Shown here: positions 13,578 to 24,108 of the stretch, one piece after another
How positions within the stretch are numbered: the first letter of the stretch is position 1
Layout of the letters: every line of letters starts with the position of its first letter
Source of the DNA: Bacteroidales bacterium
GTDB lineage: Bacteria; Bacteroidota; Bacteroidia; Bacteroidales; UBA932
Direction: 5' to 3'
Length of the DNA stretch: 42,620 nt
Assembly: GCA_017960585.1 (NCBI GenBank)
Contig: JAGCYX010000015.1
Coordinates: 1-42,620, forward strand
Notes under the pieces: generated by a model
What the model was told of the DNA's origin: nothing
Seen by the model: the letters and a program-made list of their open reading frames with translations, nothing else
The model's database searches: none
Translations under genes and position numbers: made by a program

Positions 13578-14716
13578 GAAAGATCCTGACCGCCCTCCTG
13601 GTCCTGCTGCTGGCCGCCGCGCCGCTCGCAGCCCAGAAGAAGGCGGAGACCAAACTGTATAACAAGACCGTCGCAGCTCCTTCGCTGGCGGCCTTCGACA
13701 AGTTCCTGAAGAAATACCCGTCCTCCGTCTATGCGCCCGACATCCTGGCGCGCAAGGACACCCTGCTCAACATCTCGCCCTACGACATGGCGCAGGCCGC
13801 GGCCATCGCGGCGGGACTGCTGCCCGAAGATACGGAATTCCGCGCCATCGCCGACCGGCGCGAGGCCGTGGACCGCATCTACGCGGTCTGCCTCGGCGGC
13901 CCGGAGATGCTGATCGCGCTGGATGTGGTCCGCATCGTCACGTTCAAGCAGGAGAAGGGCGGCTGGACGCAGGAAAGCGTCTATGACGCGCCCGCCGCAC
14001 CCGACGGAGACACGGCCTGCCGCACCTTCGTGGACAGCACCTCCGTGCTGACCATCCGCGACACCCGCTATCTGCGCTTCAACTACATGCTGTCCAGCCT
14101 CGACGGGCTGGCGCAGACCTACGTCGCCGCCGCCTACGCCCCGCAGACCGACGACTTCGGCTGCGTCGCCTTTGAAGGGAACAGCGAGTGGACGGTCGGA
14201 GATTCTGCGCCCTACCGCCTCAGCGGCCGCATCAACGAAGTGGCGCTCAGCGGCATGGAGCGGCCCTTCATGCGCCTGATGCTCCAGGATGTGCGGAACA
14301 ACCCCCTGCTGGAGGAGATTCCGGAGAACTTCTACCTCACCGACGCCGCCATCAACTGGTGGCTGACCGAGAACCCCGACGCGCTGACCACCGCCAGGCA
14401 TCTCAAGTTCAACATCCTGCAGGAGGAGAGTTCGCTGGTCGAGGAGTACCAGAATGCCAAGGGCAAGAAGAATTCCTCGAAATACACCGCCGCGATGTTC
14501 GACCACCGCGGCTACACCGTCATCGTCGTGTACCAGAAGGACGACAAGAACTACGTCCTGGCCTGGGCCGAGCCCGAGTGCAAGAACCACTACCGCGACC
14601 GCCTGCTGAACAGCATCTCCTTCGACGACGCCAACACCCTCGCGATGGACTACTACCACGGCAACCGCACCTTCAAATACCGCCTCAACCTCACCTCCAA
14701 GAACCTCCGGCGGTAA
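13574..14716 (+). CDS. Secreted protein of unknown function
   Basis: A 380-residue protein with a signal peptide (MRKILTALLVLLLAAAPLAAQ). Residues 30-60 look like a single TPR-type helix pair (SLAAFDKFLKKYPSSVYAPD). The rest mixes beta-rich parts with a late stretch ATRHLKF-like helix, SSKYTAAMFDHRGYTVIVVYQKD and HGNRTFKYRLNLTSKNL. I recognise no named domain. The start overlaps the S9 peptidase stop by four bases (ATGA), so it is likely made together with it; a shared periplasmic role is inference. A terminator follows 15 bases after the stop. Confidence 0.72.
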   Translation: MRKILTALLVLLLAAAPLAAQKKAETKLYNKTVAAPSLAAFDKFLKKYPSSVYAPDILARKDTLLNISPYDMAQAAAIAAGLLPEDTEFRAIADRREAVDRIYAVCLGGPEMLIALDVVRIVTFKQEKGGWTQESVYDAPAAPDGDTACRTFVDSTSVLTIRDTRYLRFNYMLSSLDGLAQTYVAAAYAPQTDDFGCVAFEGNSEWTVGDSAPYRLSGRINEVALSGMERPFMRLMLQDVRNNPLLEEIPENFYLTDAAINWWLTENPDALTTARHLKFNILQEESSLVEEYQNAKGKKNSSKYTAAMFDHRGYTVIVVYQKDDKNYVLAWAEPECKNHYRDRLLNSISFDDANTLAMDYYHGNRTFKYRLNLTSKNLRR

Positions 14717-14730
14717 GACGCGCGAATGAA

Positions 14731-14769
14731 AAAAGAAATCCCGGGCACTCGGTGTCCGGGATTTCTTTT
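14731..14769. terminator. Bidirectional terminator between convergent genes
   Basis: The arms AAAAGAAATCCCGG and CCGGGATTTCTTTT surround GCACTCGGTGT, with A on one side and T on the other. It ends the plus-strand 11302 operon and the minus-strand gyrB-to-Spy run. Its minus-strand core CCCGGACACC...GTGCCCGGG matches the L31 terminator except at two positions. Confidence 0.88.
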
Positions 14770-14789
14770 GGGTTATTCAGTCAGCGGGA

Positions 14790-15179
14790 TCAGAATCCGC
14801 CGCCACCGAATTGGGCGCGCATCTCTTCCTGCTGTTTCTGCCATTTGTTGAACTGGTCCTCGGTCAGGATTTCCTTGAGCTTCTTGTTCTGCTCTTCCTG
14901 GCGCTTCTCCATGTCTTTGCGCATCTGCTCGAAGTCGCCGCCCATGCCGCCGCCACCTTCGAACATCTTCTGCATCGCTTCCATCTCCTCCTTGAAGATG
15001 ACAGTAACCTTGGCATACTGGTCATCCGTCAAGCTGACGGTTTCCTTCATCTGATCAGCCCGCATCTTGGCGATCTCGTCGGCGCTGGGCATCTGGCCGC
15101 CGAAGCCCTGGGCATTGGAGGTGAACGCTCCCACCAGGAGCATCGCACCCACTACGAACCATTTGAATAATTTGTTCAT
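14790..15179 (-). CDS. Small periplasmic Spy/CpxP-like protein (DUF4890 type)
   Basis: A 129-residue secreted protein: signal peptide MNKLFKWFVVGAMLLVGAFT, cleavage near SNAQ, then helical segments SLTDDQYAKVTVIFKEEME and ILTEDQFNKWQKQQEEMRAQ separated by a glycine-rich loop (GGGGMGGDF). The repeated L-T-x-D-Q pattern is typical of Spy/CpxP-like and DUF4890 proteins, which are periplasmic chaperones or stress sensors. It sits 48 bases after the trigger factor gene on the same strand with no terminator seen between, so cotranscription of two chaperone-like proteins is plausible. Confidence 0.78.
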   Translation of the reverse strand: MNKLFKWFVVGAMLLVGAFTSNAQGFGGQMPSADEIAKMRADQMKETVSLTDDQYAKVTVIFKEEMEAMQKMFEGGGGMGGDFEQMRKDMEKRQEEQNKKLKEILTEDQFNKWQKQQEEMRAQFGGGGF

Positions 15180-15227
15180 AATAAGAGAGTATTAAGATAG
15201 TTCAAATGTGACAATTCCCGTGCCAAA

Positions 15228-16232
15228 CTACTGCAGTTCGCGGAATTTTGCAGCCGTAATCTTCGTGGGCTTGAGGGTGATGGTCTCCTTGATCTTGTCC
15301 AGCACCTTGCGGTCCTCGACCTGCTCGACCAGGCGGTCGATCTGCTTCTGGTCCTGCAACATATTGACGGCCATTTCCTTGACCATCTCGTCGGGCACGT
15401 TGCCGATGCCGTACATCGCGTACTGGTAGCGGGCGAAAGCCTCGGCCTGCTCGTGCAGGTCCTTCTCCTCCACCTTGAAGCCCCACTTCTGCATCAGGGA
15501 ACCGCGCACCAGCTGCCACTTGAAGTCCTCGGCGAAGCCCGGGAAATCCTTCTCCACGTCCTCGGCGGAAAGCTTGCCGTTGTTGGCCTCGACGAGCCAG
15601 CGCTTCAGGAAAGCCTCGGGGAGCTGGACGTTCGCCTTCTGGATGAAGAAGCTGCGGATGTCCTTGGTCAGGCGCCACTCGGCCTCGCTCTGGTACTGGT
15701 TCTTCATGCGCTCCGACACTTCCTTCTCGATCTCCTCGTCGGTCTTGGCCTCCTGGCCCTCCTCCTTGTGCTCGGCGTAGTATTTCTTCATATTCTCGAT
15801 CATCGGCGCCTTGTCCTTGGCGGACACGGAGACGGTGTAGGAAGGCACGGTGTCGGCCTTCTCCACCTCCACGTTCACCTCCGGGCTCAGGCCCAGGTCG
15901 AAGACGAAGGTGAAGTCGTTGCCGTCGGCCCACTCGATCTGCGGCTGCTTCTCGGAAGCGAGCGGCTCGCCCAGGATGCGGAGCTTCTTGTCGGTGATGT
16001 GCTTGTCCAGGGCCTGGCCGATCACCTGGTTCACGGACTCGACGAGCGCCTGCTCGCCATAGACGCGCTTGATCAGGGAAGCGGGCACCATGCCCTTGCG
16101 GAAACCCTTGAACTCCGCCGTGCGGCGGCGGTCGGCGAGTTTCTTCTTTTCGATTTCTGCATAGTCTGCCGCAGCCACCTCGATGGTCAGCTGGCGGTTG
16201 AGATCATCAATTTTCTTTTCTTTAACTTTCAT
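15228..16232 (-). CDS. tig: Trigger factor, short form lacking a PPIase domain
   Basis: A 334-residue trigger factor; Bacteroidota versions are usually about 430-450. The ribosome-docking signature G-F-R-K-G is at 43-47, preceded by the normal N-terminal domain (IDDLNRQLTIEV). The C-terminal chaperone arms follow (FLKRWLVEANN, FKWQLVRGSLMQKWGFKVEE, MVKEMAVNMLQDQKQIDRLVEQ). Between them, around residues 140-190, there is only a charged helical stretch (KYYAEHKEEGQEAKTDEEIE) with no FKBP-like pattern. It should still bind nascent chains but not catalyse proline isomerisation. It starts four bases after the PgpH-like gene. Confidence 0.9.
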   Translation of the reverse strand: MKVKEKKIDDLNRQLTIEVAAADYAEIEKKKLADRRRTAEFKGFRKGMVPASLIKRVYGEQALVESVNQVIGQALDKHITDKKLRILGEPLASEKQPQIEWADGNDFTFVFDLGLSPEVNVEVEKADTVPSYTVSVSAKDKAPMIENMKKYYAEHKEEGQEAKTDEEIEKEVSERMKNQYQSEAEWRLTKDIRSFFIQKANVQLPEAFLKRWLVEANNGKLSAEDVEKDFPGFAEDFKWQLVRGSLMQKWGFKVEEKDLHEQAEAFARYQYAMYGIGNVPDEMVKEMAVNMLQDQKQIDRLVEQVEDRKVLDKIKETITLKPTKITAAKFRELQ

Positions 16233-16236
16233 GATT

Positions 16237-18264
16237 CTATTTTGTATTATCTTGTTTTCCTTGCGGATAAGCCACGCGCTCGTGATGGATCTGCGCGAGG
16301 TATTGTTTCAGGGTCTCCTTGACCGTGCCCAGCTCGCTGATGGAGATGTCGGCGCGGTCGAACTGTCCCTCCTCCATCTTGCCGGCCACGATCTTCTCCA
16401 CGAAGGCGGAATACGCCTCCGGCGTGAACTCGGTCAGCGTCCGGGACGCCGCCTCCACGCTGTCGCAGAGCATCAGGATAATCTGCTCCCTGGTCACGGG
16501 CTTGATGCCCGGGTAGCGGAACTCCCCGGCCAGGGCCGGATCGCCGCCGGCCTGCAGGAACCGCCCGTAGAAGTAGCCGGTGGTGGTGGTGCCGTGGTGG
16601 CTGCGGATGAAGTCGATGATTATGTCCGGCAGACGGTTCTTCTGCGCCAGCTCCACGCCCTCGGGGACGTGGCGGATGATCTCCCGGGCGCTCTGCTCCG
16701 GACTCATCCCCTCGTGGTAACGCGGCCGCCCGTCCCGCAGGACCAGCGACTCGTTCTCGATGAAGCAAAGAGGGTTATAAAGCTTGCCGATGTCGTGGTA
16801 CAGAGCGCCGGCGCGCACCAGGTCGGCGTTCGCATCCACGGCCCGCGCCACGGTGTCCACCATGTTCATCACCTGCAGCGAATGCTGGAAGGTGCCCGGC
16901 GCCTTCTGCTCCAGCTCGCGGACCAGCGGGTTGGATACGTCGCAAAGCTCGATGAGGCGCGAGTTGGACACCAGGTTGAACAGGCGCTCAAACAGATAGA
17001 TGAGCGGATAGCCCGCCACCGTGAGCATCGATCCGATGAAGAGGCTCAGCAGCGCCGCCCACACGTTGCCCGCCACCAACTCGGCGGCGCGGAAGCCCAG
17101 GTAGGTCAGCGCCAGCACGCCGAAGGTAATCAGTGCGGTGATGAACTGCTTCCAACCGCGGTTGAAGCGGCGGAAAGCCAGGGTCGCCACCATGCCGGCC
17201 ACGAAGAACATCACGAAGAGCACGGAGCCGTCGTGGCTGAAGATCAGCAGCGGCAGCAGCGACACCACATAGACCGGCACCACCAGGCGGTTTTTCATGA
17301 AGGCCTGCAGCAGCAGGGCGACCAGCGTGAACGGCACGAGGTAGAGCGCCTTCTCGTTCACGCGGACCAGGATGAGCGCCGCCACGGCGCCCAGCAGGAA
17401 GACGACCACCAGGTACGGGAACCGGGAGTCGTTCAGGATACGCTTGTTGTTCAGCAGGATGGACAGGAACAGCAGCGCGACGATAGCCAGGGCGATGATA
17501 ACGTTCCCGAGCAGCATCAGCGCCGGCGGGCCCGTGTAGCCCATGTTGGCTTCGAATTCCCGTTTGTAGGAATCCAGCATCTGGGCGATCTCGCCCGTCA
17601 CGATTTCTCCTTCCTTGACAATCAGCTGGCCGGCGTTCACGTAGCCCGAGGTGGGCGAAATGCTCGTCGCGGACTCGGCGTGCACCAGTTCCGTGGTCTG
17701 CTCGTCGAAGAGCAGGTTCGGCACCAGCAGTTCGTACGCCCCGGAGGCGCGCAGCAGCGAATCCACGTTCGCGCCGGACACGTCCGTCAGGTCGGCGAGC
17801 AGACGCGCGCGGGCGTCCGTCAGGCGGTACACCTCGGAGGAAGGCACCTTCGTGGCGCGCTTGTCGCGCTGGATGTAGAGCACGTCCGGATCGGAGGCCC
17901 CGCGGCGGCGATCCTTGTCGTCGGCCACCACGCCCTTCTGGTAGATGGCGCGGAGCGAGGACACCGTGGCGCTGCGCAGCGAGCCCAGCTCCAGACGCTC
18001 GGCGGCGCGGACATTGCGCGAAACGATCTCTTCGGAATACTTGTAATACGGAATCGCCTCCGCAGAAGCGTCTCCCCGCTCCGCGAGCAGCTGCTCCTCC
18101 GTCTTGTAGATCGGGAAGTCGAACTGGGCGTAGAGCGTCTCGTATTTCCAGGTCCGGCCCTTGCGGTAGTCGTAGGCGAACTTGGCGCTGCGCGGCATCA
18201 GCAGGACCAGCAGGAGGAACGCGATTCCGAGCGGGAGCAATATGCGCAGGAGCGGACTTTTCAT
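16237..18264 (-). CDS. 7TM-HD family phosphohydrolase, PgpH-like (likely c-di-AMP phosphodiesterase)
   Basis: A 675-residue membrane protein with the 7TM-HD layout: an N-terminal helix (residues 8-24), a long extracytoplasmic region to about 240, seven membrane helices between 247 and 430, then a cytoplasmic HD domain with H461 (FQHSLQ), H490-D491 (HDIGK) and later SHHGTTTTGYFY. In Listeria PgpH this architecture degrades cyclic di-AMP, a regulator of potassium transport. Two TrkH genes are in this window, but no direct link can be read from the sequence. It lies seven bases after the dehydrogenase and four before trigger factor, so it is inside the same operon. Confidence 0.88.
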   Translation of the reverse strand: MKSPLLRILLPLGIAFLLLVLLMPRSAKFAYDYRKGRTWKYETLYAQFDFPIYKTEEQLLAERGDASAEAIPYYKYSEEIVSRNVRAAERLELGSLRSATVSSLRAIYQKGVVADDKDRRRGASDPDVLYIQRDKRATKVPSSEVYRLTDARARLLADLTDVSGANVDSLLRASGAYELLVPNLLFDEQTTELVHAESATSISPTSGYVNAGQLIVKEGEIVTGEIAQMLDSYKREFEANMGYTGPPALMLLGNVIIALAIVALLFLSILLNNKRILNDSRFPYLVVVFLLGAVAALILVRVNEKALYLVPFTLVALLLQAFMKNRLVVPVYVVSLLPLLIFSHDGSVLFVMFFVAGMVATLAFRRFNRGWKQFITALITFGVLALTYLGFRAAELVAGNVWAALLSLFIGSMLTVAGYPLIYLFERLFNLVSNSRLIELCDVSNPLVRELEQKAPGTFQHSLQVMNMVDTVARAVDANADLVRAGALYHDIGKLYNPLCFIENESLVLRDGRPRYHEGMSPEQSAREIIRHVPEGVELAQKNRLPDIIIDFIRSHHGTTTTGYFYGRFLQAGGDPALAGEFRYPGIKPVTREQIILMLCDSVEAASRTLTEFTPEAYSAFVEKIVAGKMEEGQFDRADISISELGTVKETLKQYLAQIHHERVAYPQGKQDNTK

Positions 18265-18271
18265 CGGGCGG

Positions 18272-19081
18272 CTATTTGAACGGGCTGCCCGTCTCGCGGG
18301 CGATGTAACTGTAGGTCAGGCGGTCGGTCAGGCGTGGGAACAGCCGGTGGGCCCACACAGTCAGCCGGCCCAGCGGGGTCAGCGTGACCTGCGAACGGCG
18401 GCGGTACAGGGCGCGCGAAAGGTGCTTCGCGCAGTCCTCCGCGCTCATCAGGCTGCCCTCGTCCAGCGGCGTCTCGCCCTGGGCGGAACCGTCGGCGGTA
18501 AGGGCCGCGTTGCGGACGTTCGAGGCGGTGTAGCCCGGCGCGAACACGAGGACGTTCAGTCCGTCCTTGAGATGCTCGATGCGAAGCGTGTCCAGGAAGC
18601 CGCGGATGGCGTATTTCGAGGCGCTGTAACCGGTCCGCGCGGGCAGCGCGGAATAGCCGGCCACGGAGATGACGCCCACCACGGAGCCCTTCGTCTCCAG
18701 CAGGTACGGCAGCGCGAACTTCGTGCAGTTGACCGTGCCCCAGAAGTTCACGTCCATCAGGCGGTGGATGACCTGCAGGTCCAGGTCCTTGAACATCGCC
18801 CGCATGGAGATGCCGGCGTTGTTGACCAGCACGTCGATGCGTCCGAAGCGCGCCACGGCGGCCTCGACCAGGGCCCGGCAATCCTCCTCCCGCGTCACGT
18901 CGCACTTTACGCAGAGCACCCGCTCCGCGGGAGCGACGGACGGCGCGAGCTCCGAGAGCTTGTCGTAGGAGCGCGCGGCCATCACGACCTTCGCTCCTTC
19001 GCTGCCGAATTGACGCGCAGAGGCCAGTCCGATACCCGAACTGGCTCCCGTCACGATGATTACCTTGTCCTGTAGATTCAT
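18272..19081 (-). CDS. Short-chain dehydrogenase/reductase, candidate 3-ketosphinganine reductase
   Basis: A 269-residue classical SDR: cofactor loop T-G-A-S-S-G-I-G (11-18), N-N-A-G (87-90), catalytic N112, S139, Y152 and K156 in YSASK. R37 after the second strand suggests NADPH preference. The C-terminal region (LGRLTVWAHRLFPRLTDRL) is hydrophobic and may touch membrane. Position is informative: it follows serine palmitoyltransferase on the same strand after 40 bases, and the next step of sphinganine synthesis is reduction of 3-ketosphinganine by an SDR. The substrate is an inference from this neighbour. Confidence 0.85.
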   Translation of the reverse strand: MNLQDKVIIVTGASSGIGLASARQFGSEGAKVVMAARSYDKLSELAPSVAPAERVLCVKCDVTREEDCRALVEAAVARFGRIDVLVNNAGISMRAMFKDLDLQVIHRLMDVNFWGTVNCTKFALPYLLETKGSVVGVISVAGYSALPARTGYSASKYAIRGFLDTLRIEHLKDGLNVLVFAPGYTASNVRNAALTADGSAQGETPLDEGSLMSAEDCAKHLSRALYRRRSQVTLTPLGRLTVWAHRLFPRLTDRLTYSYIARETGSPFK

Positions 19082-19089
19082 AGTGGAAT

Positions 19090-19116
19090 GAGATTCCCGG
19101 TCAGGCCGGGAATGAC
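19090..19116. repeat. 27-base palindromic repeat, copy 1 (between the Spt and SDR genes)
   Basis: GAG + ATTCCCGG + TCAGG + CCGGGAAT + GAC: eight-base arms round a five-base loop. The inverse copy at 42492-42518 has the same flanks and loop, but one base pair of the stem is swapped. No T run follows, so it is not a standard terminator. Confidence 0.85.
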
Positions 19117-19121
19117 GATGA

Positions 19122-20384
19122 TTATTTGATGGTCATTTCGGCGATGTCGTCGCCGTCGTACAGACCGGCGTCGAGCTTGGCCTTGATCTCCTTGAAAGCG
19201 TTCAGCGTGTATTCCACGTCCTCCATCGTATGGGCGGCCGTGGAAACGATGCGGAAGATGATCATGCCCTTCGGGATCACCGGGTAGATGACCATCGAGC
19301 AGAAGATCCTGTAGTTCTCGCGCAGGTCCTTGGCCATCTTGGTGGCCTGGGCCACGCCGCCGAAGATGTGGACCGGCGTCACGCAGGCCTGGGCCTCACC
19401 GATGTCGAAGCCTTCTTTCTTGAAACCGTCCTGGATGGCGTGGGTAATCTGCCAGCACTTGGCGCGGAGCGCGTCGCCCTCCGGGGAGTCGATGATCTCC
19501 ATGCGCTTCATGTTGCCGATCACGAGCGGCATCGGCAGGGACTTGGCGTACATCTGCGAACGCATGTTGGCCCGCAGGTAGTTGATGATCTTGTGCGGAC
19601 CGGCCACGAAGCCGCCGATGCTCGCCATCGACTTGGCGAAGGCGCCGATGTACAGGTCGATGTCGTCCATGCAGCCCAGCTGTTCGGAGGTGCCGCGGCC
19701 GTGCGCGCCCAGCAGGCCGAAGCCGTGGGCGTCGTCGATCAGGATGCGGAACTTGTATTTCTTCTTCAGCGCGGCGATCTGGTCCAGGATGCCGAGCGCG
19801 CCGGTCATGCCGAACACGCCCTCGGTGATCAGCAGCACGCCGCCGCCGTTCTCCTCCGCCACCTGGCAGGCGCGGGCGAGCACCTTCTCGCAGTCGGCGA
19901 TGTTGTTGTGGCGGTATTTGTACTTCTCGCCAATGTGGAGGCGGATGCCGTCCAGCAGGCAGGCGTGGCACTCCGCGTCATAGACGATCACGTCGTGGCG
20001 CGCGGTCAGCGCGTCGATCGTGGACACGATGCCCTGGTAGCCGAAGTTGTAGAGGAACGCGTCCTCCTTCTTCTCGAACTTGGCAAAGGTCTGCTCGAGC
20101 TGCTCGTGATAGCGAGTGTGGCCGCTCATCATACGGGCGCCCATCGGGTAGGCCAGGCCCCACTGCGCGGCCGCCTCGGCGTCCGCCTTGCGCACGGCCG
20201 GGTGGTTGGCCAGGCCGAGGTAGTTGTTCAGGCTCCAGTTGAGCACCGGGGTGCCGTTGAAGACCATGTGGGGGCCCAGTTCGCCTTCGAGGCGGGGGTA
20301 CATATAATAGCCGAAGCCCTGTTCGAAATATTGGCCGATCGGGCCGCCGCTGTCGCGTTCGATTCTGTCGAAAATGTCTAACAT
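19122..20384 (-). CDS. Serine palmitoyltransferase (alpha-oxoamine synthase)
   Basis: A 420-residue PLP enzyme. It joins serine and an acyl-CoA to give 3-ketosphinganine, the first step of bacterial sphingolipid synthesis. Visible: PLP lysine K251 in F-A-K-S-M-A-S-I-G, D217-D218-A-H220-G, H140 stacking position, YPMGARMMSGHTRYHEQLE, and TEGVFGMTG. The opening MLDIFDRIERDSGGPIGQYF and the NYLGLANHP block match the Porphyromonas/Flavobacterium type more than the short Bacteroides type. The start is 20384; a longer frame runs back into gyrB and was rejected. It begins two bases after gyrB. A relative such as 2-amino-3-ketobutyrate ligase is possible but less likely given this N-terminus. Confidence 0.87.
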   Translation of the reverse strand: MLDIFDRIERDSGGPIGQYFEQGFGYYMYPRLEGELGPHMVFNGTPVLNWSLNNYLGLANHPAVRKADAEAAAQWGLAYPMGARMMSGHTRYHEQLEQTFAKFEKKEDAFLYNFGYQGIVSTIDALTARHDVIVYDAECHACLLDGIRLHIGEKYKYRHNNIADCEKVLARACQVAEENGGGVLLITEGVFGMTGALGILDQIAALKKKYKFRILIDDAHGFGLLGAHGRGTSEQLGCMDDIDLYIGAFAKSMASIGGFVAGPHKIINYLRANMRSQMYAKSLPMPLVIGNMKRMEIIDSPEGDALRAKCWQITHAIQDGFKKEGFDIGEAQACVTPVHIFGGVAQATKMAKDLRENYRIFCSMVIYPVIPKGMIIFRIVSTAAHTMEDVEYTLNAFKEIKAKLDAGLYDGDDIAEMTIK

Positions 20385-20386
20385 AG

Positions 20387-22402
<2,016 letters not shown>

Positions 22403-22423
22403 TCAGTATCTCTTGAAATCCGT

Positions 22424-22431
22424 CAAAGTTA
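22424..22431 (-). promoter_or_regulatory. -7 promoter element for gyrB
   Basis: The minus strand reads TAACTTTG, an exact TAnnTTTG match, and drives the gyrB-to-Spy operon. Confidence 0.55.
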
Positions 22432-22451
22432 CGAAAAATAAGCGGATTTTC

Positions 22452-24104
22452 CTAAAATTTCAGGCTCAAACCGACGGTCCCGTAAGGGCCTTTTTCGACA
22501 TATCCGGGCGCCCGCTCGATGGCCATGCCCAGCAGGTTCCCCGCCTCGGCCCAGACCGTCCAGCGGGAATCGATCCGGTACTCGCCCGTCAGGCCCGGAT
22601 TCACGTACCACGGGATCCAGGCGCCGTCTTCGGCAAGCGACATCCGGGAGGAAGCCGCCTCCACGAAGAAGCCGGCCCAGATGCGCTTGTCCCAGTTGTA
22701 GCGGCCGCGCACGTCGGCGGTGAATGCCGGCGGGGCGTAGGCCGCGTAAGTCCCGTAAATCTTCATGTAGGCATACGCCAAGGCGCCGTCCAGTTCGAAG
22801 CGCTCGTCGTGCCAGGACACGCGGGCCTGGCCGTAGGCGGCCTTGTAGTCCACCGGCAGCACGCAGTGGTAGCCCGCCAGCGGCTTGCCGAGATAGGAAA
22901 CGTAACCTGCTTCGAGTTCATACTGCAGGCGGGAATTCCAATGCCCCTGCAGGCCGGCGCGCACGCGAAGCTTCTCGCGGGAGAGCGTCGCCGAGGAAGC
23001 CGCCAAGTGGGAGAAATGGTTGTTCTGTTTGATGGCATAGTGGCTCTCCACGTTCTGCCCGCCGCTCACGCCGGCGTACAGCTCCAGGTTTGCGTCGAGC
23101 AGGGCCAGGCGGGCCGTCACGTCGGGCGCCAGGGTGAACTGCGGGTCGCCGGCGGAGGCCTGCGCCCAGTCCATCCGGAGGCCGGCATCCAGGCGGACGG
23201 GGCCCAGCAGGAACTCCAGGTGCGGTTTCAGGGAGCCCAGACTGACGGCGCGCTTGCCGCCGAACAGTTCGCCATAGACGGCGGCGTCGTAGCTCGCGTC
23301 TTTCTTACGCAGGGATTCCATTTCAAAGAGGCCGTCCAGCAGGATCTTGTATTTGCCGTCCAGGACGGGGCCCACGGACACGGCCAGACGGGTGTTGTTC
23401 TCGCCCATCTTGATCGCGGCGCCGTTCAGGTAGCCGCCATCCCCGGAGTAGCGGTACTGCAGGTCGAAATCGTAGAAGAGGTAGTTCTCCGGCCGCTCGC
23501 GCGACTGGATGCGGCCCGCCACGACGGCGGAATTGAATCGGGAACGGAAATCCGGCTCCGCCGCGCGCTCACCCGCGAAAATGCCTTCGTAGCCGAAATG
23601 GTAGGACAGGCGCACCGCCGGACGCAGGTACTGACCGCCCACGCCGATGCGGCCGCTCAGGTCGTAGCCGGGAATCCGCTGGTCCGTGTCGCGGCGCCGG
23701 TAGTTGCCGAAAAAGCCGCCCGCCTCGGCGAACACACCGATGGCGAAATCGGGCTCCTGCATCATCTGCCAGGCCAGCTCGAACTGCGGGTGGACGGTAT
23801 AGCCCGCCCCGGCACGCATATAGAACTTGCTGCCGTCGTAGAGGCGCGCCTCGGGCTTCACTGCGATCCGGTACGGGGAGAACTCATAGGAGCCCTTGTA
23901 CGGGGTCTCGAAAACCGAATAGTCGAAATTGTAGTCGAAGCGGTACAGCGAATCCGGCACCTGCAGTGCCGGTCCCTGCTTCTGGAAGTCGGCGAAACGG
24001 GTCACGTAGTCGTTGGTCACCTGCACCGACTGGTTGATGTTCTGTGCAGAAAGCGGCGCGCAGAGCGCCATCAGGGCAATTGCCAGGTTGAATCTATTCT
24101 TCAT
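22452..24104 (-). CDS. Outer-membrane beta-barrel protein (TonB-receptor-like barrel without plug)
   Basis: A 550-residue protein with a signal peptide (MKNRFNLAIALMALCAPLSA) and a mature part made of alternating-pattern strands rich in aromatic residues, such as FYMRAGAGYTV, YYFDLQYRYS-like and RYNWDKRIWAGFFVEA. It ends in G-T-V-G-L-S-L-K-F; the terminal phenylalanine is the outer-membrane assembly signal. No plug domain or TonB box is visible. It begins four bases after the TPR protein stop. The pair (large TPR protein plus plugless barrel) is seen in many Bacteroidota, but its function is not known to me. Confidence 0.78.
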   Translation of the reverse strand: MKNRFNLAIALMALCAPLSAQNINQSVQVTNDYVTRFADFQKQGPALQVPDSLYRFDYNFDYSVFETPYKGSYEFSPYRIAVKPEARLYDGSKFYMRAGAGYTVHPQFELAWQMMQEPDFAIGVFAEAGGFFGNYRRRDTDQRIPGYDLSGRIGVGGQYLRPAVRLSYHFGYEGIFAGERAAEPDFRSRFNSAVVAGRIQSRERPENYLFYDFDLQYRYSGDGGYLNGAAIKMGENNTRLAVSVGPVLDGKYKILLDGLFEMESLRKKDASYDAAVYGELFGGKRAVSLGSLKPHLEFLLGPVRLDAGLRMDWAQASAGDPQFTLAPDVTARLALLDANLELYAGVSGGQNVESHYAIKQNNHFSHLAASSATLSREKLRVRAGLQGHWNSRLQYELEAGYVSYLGKPLAGYHCVLPVDYKAAYGQARVSWHDERFELDGALAYAYMKIYGTYAAYAPPAFTADVRGRYNWDKRIWAGFFVEAASSRMSLAEDGAWIPWYVNPGLTGEYRIDSRWTVWAEAGNLLGMAIERAPGYVEKGPYGTVGLSLKF

Positions 24105-24108
24105 ACGT

